The notes below the pieces were generated by a model. The model saw nothing but the letters and a program-made list of their open reading frames with translations. It searched no databases and was not told where the DNA came from. Positions 62,226 to 64,000 of a DNA stretch of 64,000 nt are shown here, in pieces; position 1 is the first letter of the stretch, and the number at the start of each line of letters is the position of its first letter. Source of the DNA: Pollutibacter sp044353505 (GTDB lineage: Bacteria; Bacteroidota; Bacteroidia; Chitinophagales; Chitinophagaceae); contig JBILBU010000002.1 of the NCBI GenBank assembly GCA_044353505.1, positions 78,288 through 142,287 of the forward strand, read 5' to 3'. Made by a program: the position numbers and the translations under genes.

Positions 62226-63107
62226 TCATCCCATATTAGACTGCACTTCTCTAACAAATTCAACAGAGACCACATATTTTTCAGAAATGGATTCTATGGT
62301 GTTTGACTGATCTTTGAGGTCCTTCATGATTGAAAGGGTTAGATTACTTCCCTTTAAAATTCCATTTGCTTCTCCATTCGCTTCTCCCTCTGTATAGGCC
62401 TCCAATTTTGCCTCAAACATATTACTTTCATAAGTGCGTATGTTATCCAAGTACAGATCATAGGCCCTAAGCTGTTCAGGCGAAAAGTTTGTGGGCTCGA
62501 GCAATTCAACGGCTTCACTGATCTCATTGAAGCGCTTCAGTTCTTCTTTAGTCAGCATAGTGAAATGTTTGGGTTCTGTGAAATAAATCAGCCACCTGTC
62601 CAGCGGCAACTCTATATCAAATTTATTTAATTTTTTCCATTTGGGGAGTTCAATCAGCAAGATGTGCATTTGATCAATTGTTTTGGCGAAATCGTGCTGG
62701 TTGGTGAGGGCGTAGTGATGGTACCAGATGGTCTCATTCTCATCAATGCTATGGTCCAGTAAATTCAAGGAATAGACGGGCTGGGCCAGGAGTTAATGTT
62801 GCTCGTTTGTAAGCTGTCTGGAGTAGACTTTTGATGTATTAAAAAGTGCCCGCTAGATAAAGCTCGCCTGTTTGCCAATCTGCATTTCCACAATAAAATG
62901 CCTTCCGTCGCTGTCTTTGCAACGCACATCGACTATGCCATTTTTTCCATCGTTTTTTTCCGGAATCATTTCAGAATTTAGATAATGGATTTCAACAATC
63001 GGATGTGGCAAGGGCAGGAAATTATTTAGAAGATTCATCAACAGATGCGGTCGTTCTCCGAATACTGTTTTAAATCCAAGGTCTGATGTGGTTGAGATGA
63101 TCTGCAT
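62226..63107 (-). pseudogene. Rpn family PD-(D/E)XK nuclease/transposase pseudogene
   Basis: One reading frame covers the whole element on the minus strand but contains two in-frame stops. The N-terminal part starts near 63107 (MQIISTTSDLGFKTVFGE) and carries the nuclease motif DVRCKDSDGRHFIVEMQIGKQ (Asp, then E-x-Q). It ends at TAG at 62853-62855 after SFI, where relatives continue FIKRAL. Translation beyond gives RALFNTSKVYSRQL, a TAA about 20 codons later, and then PVYSLNLLDHSID. The C-terminal part (to 62226) has LDRWLIYFTEPKHF and a GEANGEANG repeat, typical of the family. Rpn proteins are linked to recombination and phage defence. It is dead unless stops are suppressed. Confidence 0.85.
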
Positions 63108-63254
63108 ATTTTTTTTATGCAAATCTCTTATTGCCCCCATCTGTAAAAAAGGTAAATCCATCAAACTGTTTTGTTATTTTAAACAAGATTGATGGTGAAG
63201 AGTACAAATCAGAACAGGAACTTGTAGTTTAGCAAAATAAAAATTCAACACAAT

Positions 63255-63782
63255 ATGATGAGGGTTAGAAGAGCAACTGCAGAAGATTGTCCGGCCATGC
63301 TTGAGTTGATCAGAGAACTTGCAGTTTTTGAAAAAGCACCTGATGAGGTAACCGTTGACCCTATTCATTTTGAACAAAGCGGCTTCGGGCCAAATCCTGT
63401 TTGGTGGGCATATGTTGTAGAGGAAGTTGAAGCTTCAACCCCTTCAACCTCCTCAACCTCTTCAACCTCCTCAACCCCTTCAACCCCTTCAACCTCCTCA
63501 ACCTCCTCAACCTCCCTCATCGCCTTCGCCCTCTACTACATCCGCTATTCCACCTGGAAAGGTCAAGTCATGTATTTGGAGGATATCCTGGTTACAGAAT
63601 CAATGCGCGGAAAGGGGGTTGGAACGATGTTGATGGACAGGCTGATTGAAGAGGCCAGGGAGAAGGGTTTCAAGCGGATCTCTTGGCAGGTGCTCGACTG
63701 GAACGAACCAGCCATAGCATTTTATAAGAAATACGGGGCTTCCTTCGATCCGGAATGGTTGAATACATCAATTGAGCTCTAA
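63255..63782 (+). CDS. GNAT family N-acetyltransferase with a Ser/Thr/Pro repeat insertion
   Basis: A 175-residue cytoplasmic acetyltransferase. Relatives of the spermine/spermidine-type (SAT) group share its start (RRATAEDCPAMLELIRELAVFEK), the middle YYIRYSTWKGQVMYLEDI, the acetyl-CoA loop MRGKGVGTMLMDRLI and the end SWQVLDWNEPAIAFYKKYGA. Between beta strands two and three, at residues 60-86, 27 residues read (A/P/S)ST repeated nine times, encoded by a 9-bp tandem repeat at 63432-63512. The frame is intact and the core motifs survive, so the enzyme may work with an enlarged loop. The start is the first of two ATG codons. The substrate is not known. Confidence 0.88.
   Translation: MMRVRRATAEDCPAMLELIRELAVFEKAPDEVTVDPIHFEQSGFGPNPVWWAYVVEEVEASTPSTSSTSSTSSTPSTPSTSSTSSTSLIAFALYYIRYSTWKGQVMYLEDILVTESMRGKGVGTMLMDRLIEEAREKGFKRISWQVLDWNEPAIAFYKKYGASFDPEWLNTSIEL
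63432..63512 (+). repeat. nine in-frame 9-bp units inside the acetyltransferase gene
   Basis: Nine 9-mers of form NCTTCAACC/TCCTCAACC occupy 81 bp in phase with the codons. They are preceded by the palindrome GTTGAAGCTTCAAC (63425-63438), in which the unit meets its own reverse complement. Confidence 0.95.
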
Positions 63783-63875
63783 ATTCATTGTGAATCAGTT
63801 TAATATATAAGTAATCTAAAATCAATAGATTAGACATTAGAAATATCCAAAAAAGAAGGTGTCCGATTTTATCTA

Positions 63876-63905
63876 GGCAGATTCAACTTTTCAACGCAAC
63901 AGTAG
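63876..63905. repeat. probable terminal inverted repeat of an IS30-family element
   Basis: The segment around GATTCAACTTTTCAACGCAACAG resembles the ends of IS30 (from memory, an ATTCAA...GTCAACGCAACAGT form) and lies at the 3' end of the transposase. The other end is outside the window. Confidence 0.45.
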
Positions 63906-64000
63906 TTCCTTAAATCGCTCTTTAGGAGTTTGCCAGTCCAATGTTTTTCTTGGCCTCTCATTCAAGAGTTTCTGAACATGTTTGATCTCCTTCCTTGTAA
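63891..64000 (-). CDS. IS30 family transposase, C-terminal fragment at window edge
   Basis: Reading from the window edge on the minus strand gives TRKEIKHVQKLLNERPRKT, then LDWQTPKERFKELLLR and a TGA at 63891-63893. NERPRKTLxWxTPxExF is the hallmark C-terminus of IS30-family DDE transposases. The rest of the gene lies beyond base 64000, so I cannot say whether it is intact. Its 3' end runs into the element's probable terminal repeat. Confidence 0.85.
   Translation of the reverse strand, partial: TRKEIKHVQKLLNERPRKTLDWQTPKERFKELLLR

Overview
The window is a chromosomal segment from a gliding-type member of the Bacteroidota, most likely class Cytophagia. The evidence is a complete SprA gene (type IX secretion translocon), a PorP/SprF protein, two giant or large cargo proteins with gliding-type C-terminal (type B) sorting domains, a type A sorting-domain protein, a PorE-like OmpA protein, a futalosine-pathway menaquinone pair (MqnB/MqnD), and promoters of the Bacteroidota form TTG-N18-22-TAnnTTTG. 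I cannot name a species. I see no rRNA or tRNA genes, no CRISPR array and no prophage.

Layout. 1-11.4 kb: housekeeping genes (end of rlmKL, SlyD-like FKBP, NamZ-type muramidase, fmt, pepT, an ExbB/ExbD pair, prmC, ribD-yigZ, zinc-ribbon/Nif3 pair) and a secreted DUF695/RraB-like protein. 11.5-18.6 kb: a 1651-residue PKD-repeat surface protein translationally coupled to its PorP/SprF partner, a peroxiredoxin, and a tiny secreted protein that is little more than a type A sorting domain. 18.6-36.9 kb: rlmI, grpE-dnaJ, a hpt/glucosaminidase/O-methyltransferase operon, a sodium symporter, recN, fabI with a SemiSWEET gene, two orphan ABC ATPases around a cobalamin adenosyltransferase, gatC, trpS, a deoxynucleoside kinase, mqnB-mqnD, two QueD-like genes with folE, and fabD. 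36.9-51.1 kb: DUF3467, a paired outer-membrane locus with a helix-hairpin-helix protein, folD-queE, the PorE-like protein, dprA, guaB with a DUF4105 membrane protein, a second type B cargo protein and an SDR enzyme. 51.2-59.3 kb: sprA behind ruvA.

59.3-64 kb is unlike the rest. It holds a 460-bp tandem array made of 9-bp units interleaved with five 26-bp hairpins, then fabH, whose stop codon lies inside a second 9-bp-unit array, then a trans-sulfuration gene, an Rpn-type nuclease pseudogene with two in-frame stops, an N-acetyltransferase carrying nine 9-bp units in frame as a Ser/Thr/Pro-rich loop, and the end of an IS30-family element. The same 9-bp unit family therefore occurs in three settings (intergenic, 3' end of a gene, inside a coding region) and in both orientations within about 4 kb. 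This is the most unusual signal in the window.

A second, window-wide signal is that many genes (fmt, prmC, rlmI, recN, the adenosyltransferase gene, trpS, folD, guaB) have a -7-type TAnnTTYG box ending only 3-5 nt before the start codon. That predicts leaderless or nearly leaderless mRNAs. Several gene starts were moved from the longest reading frame on this basis or because of signal peptides.
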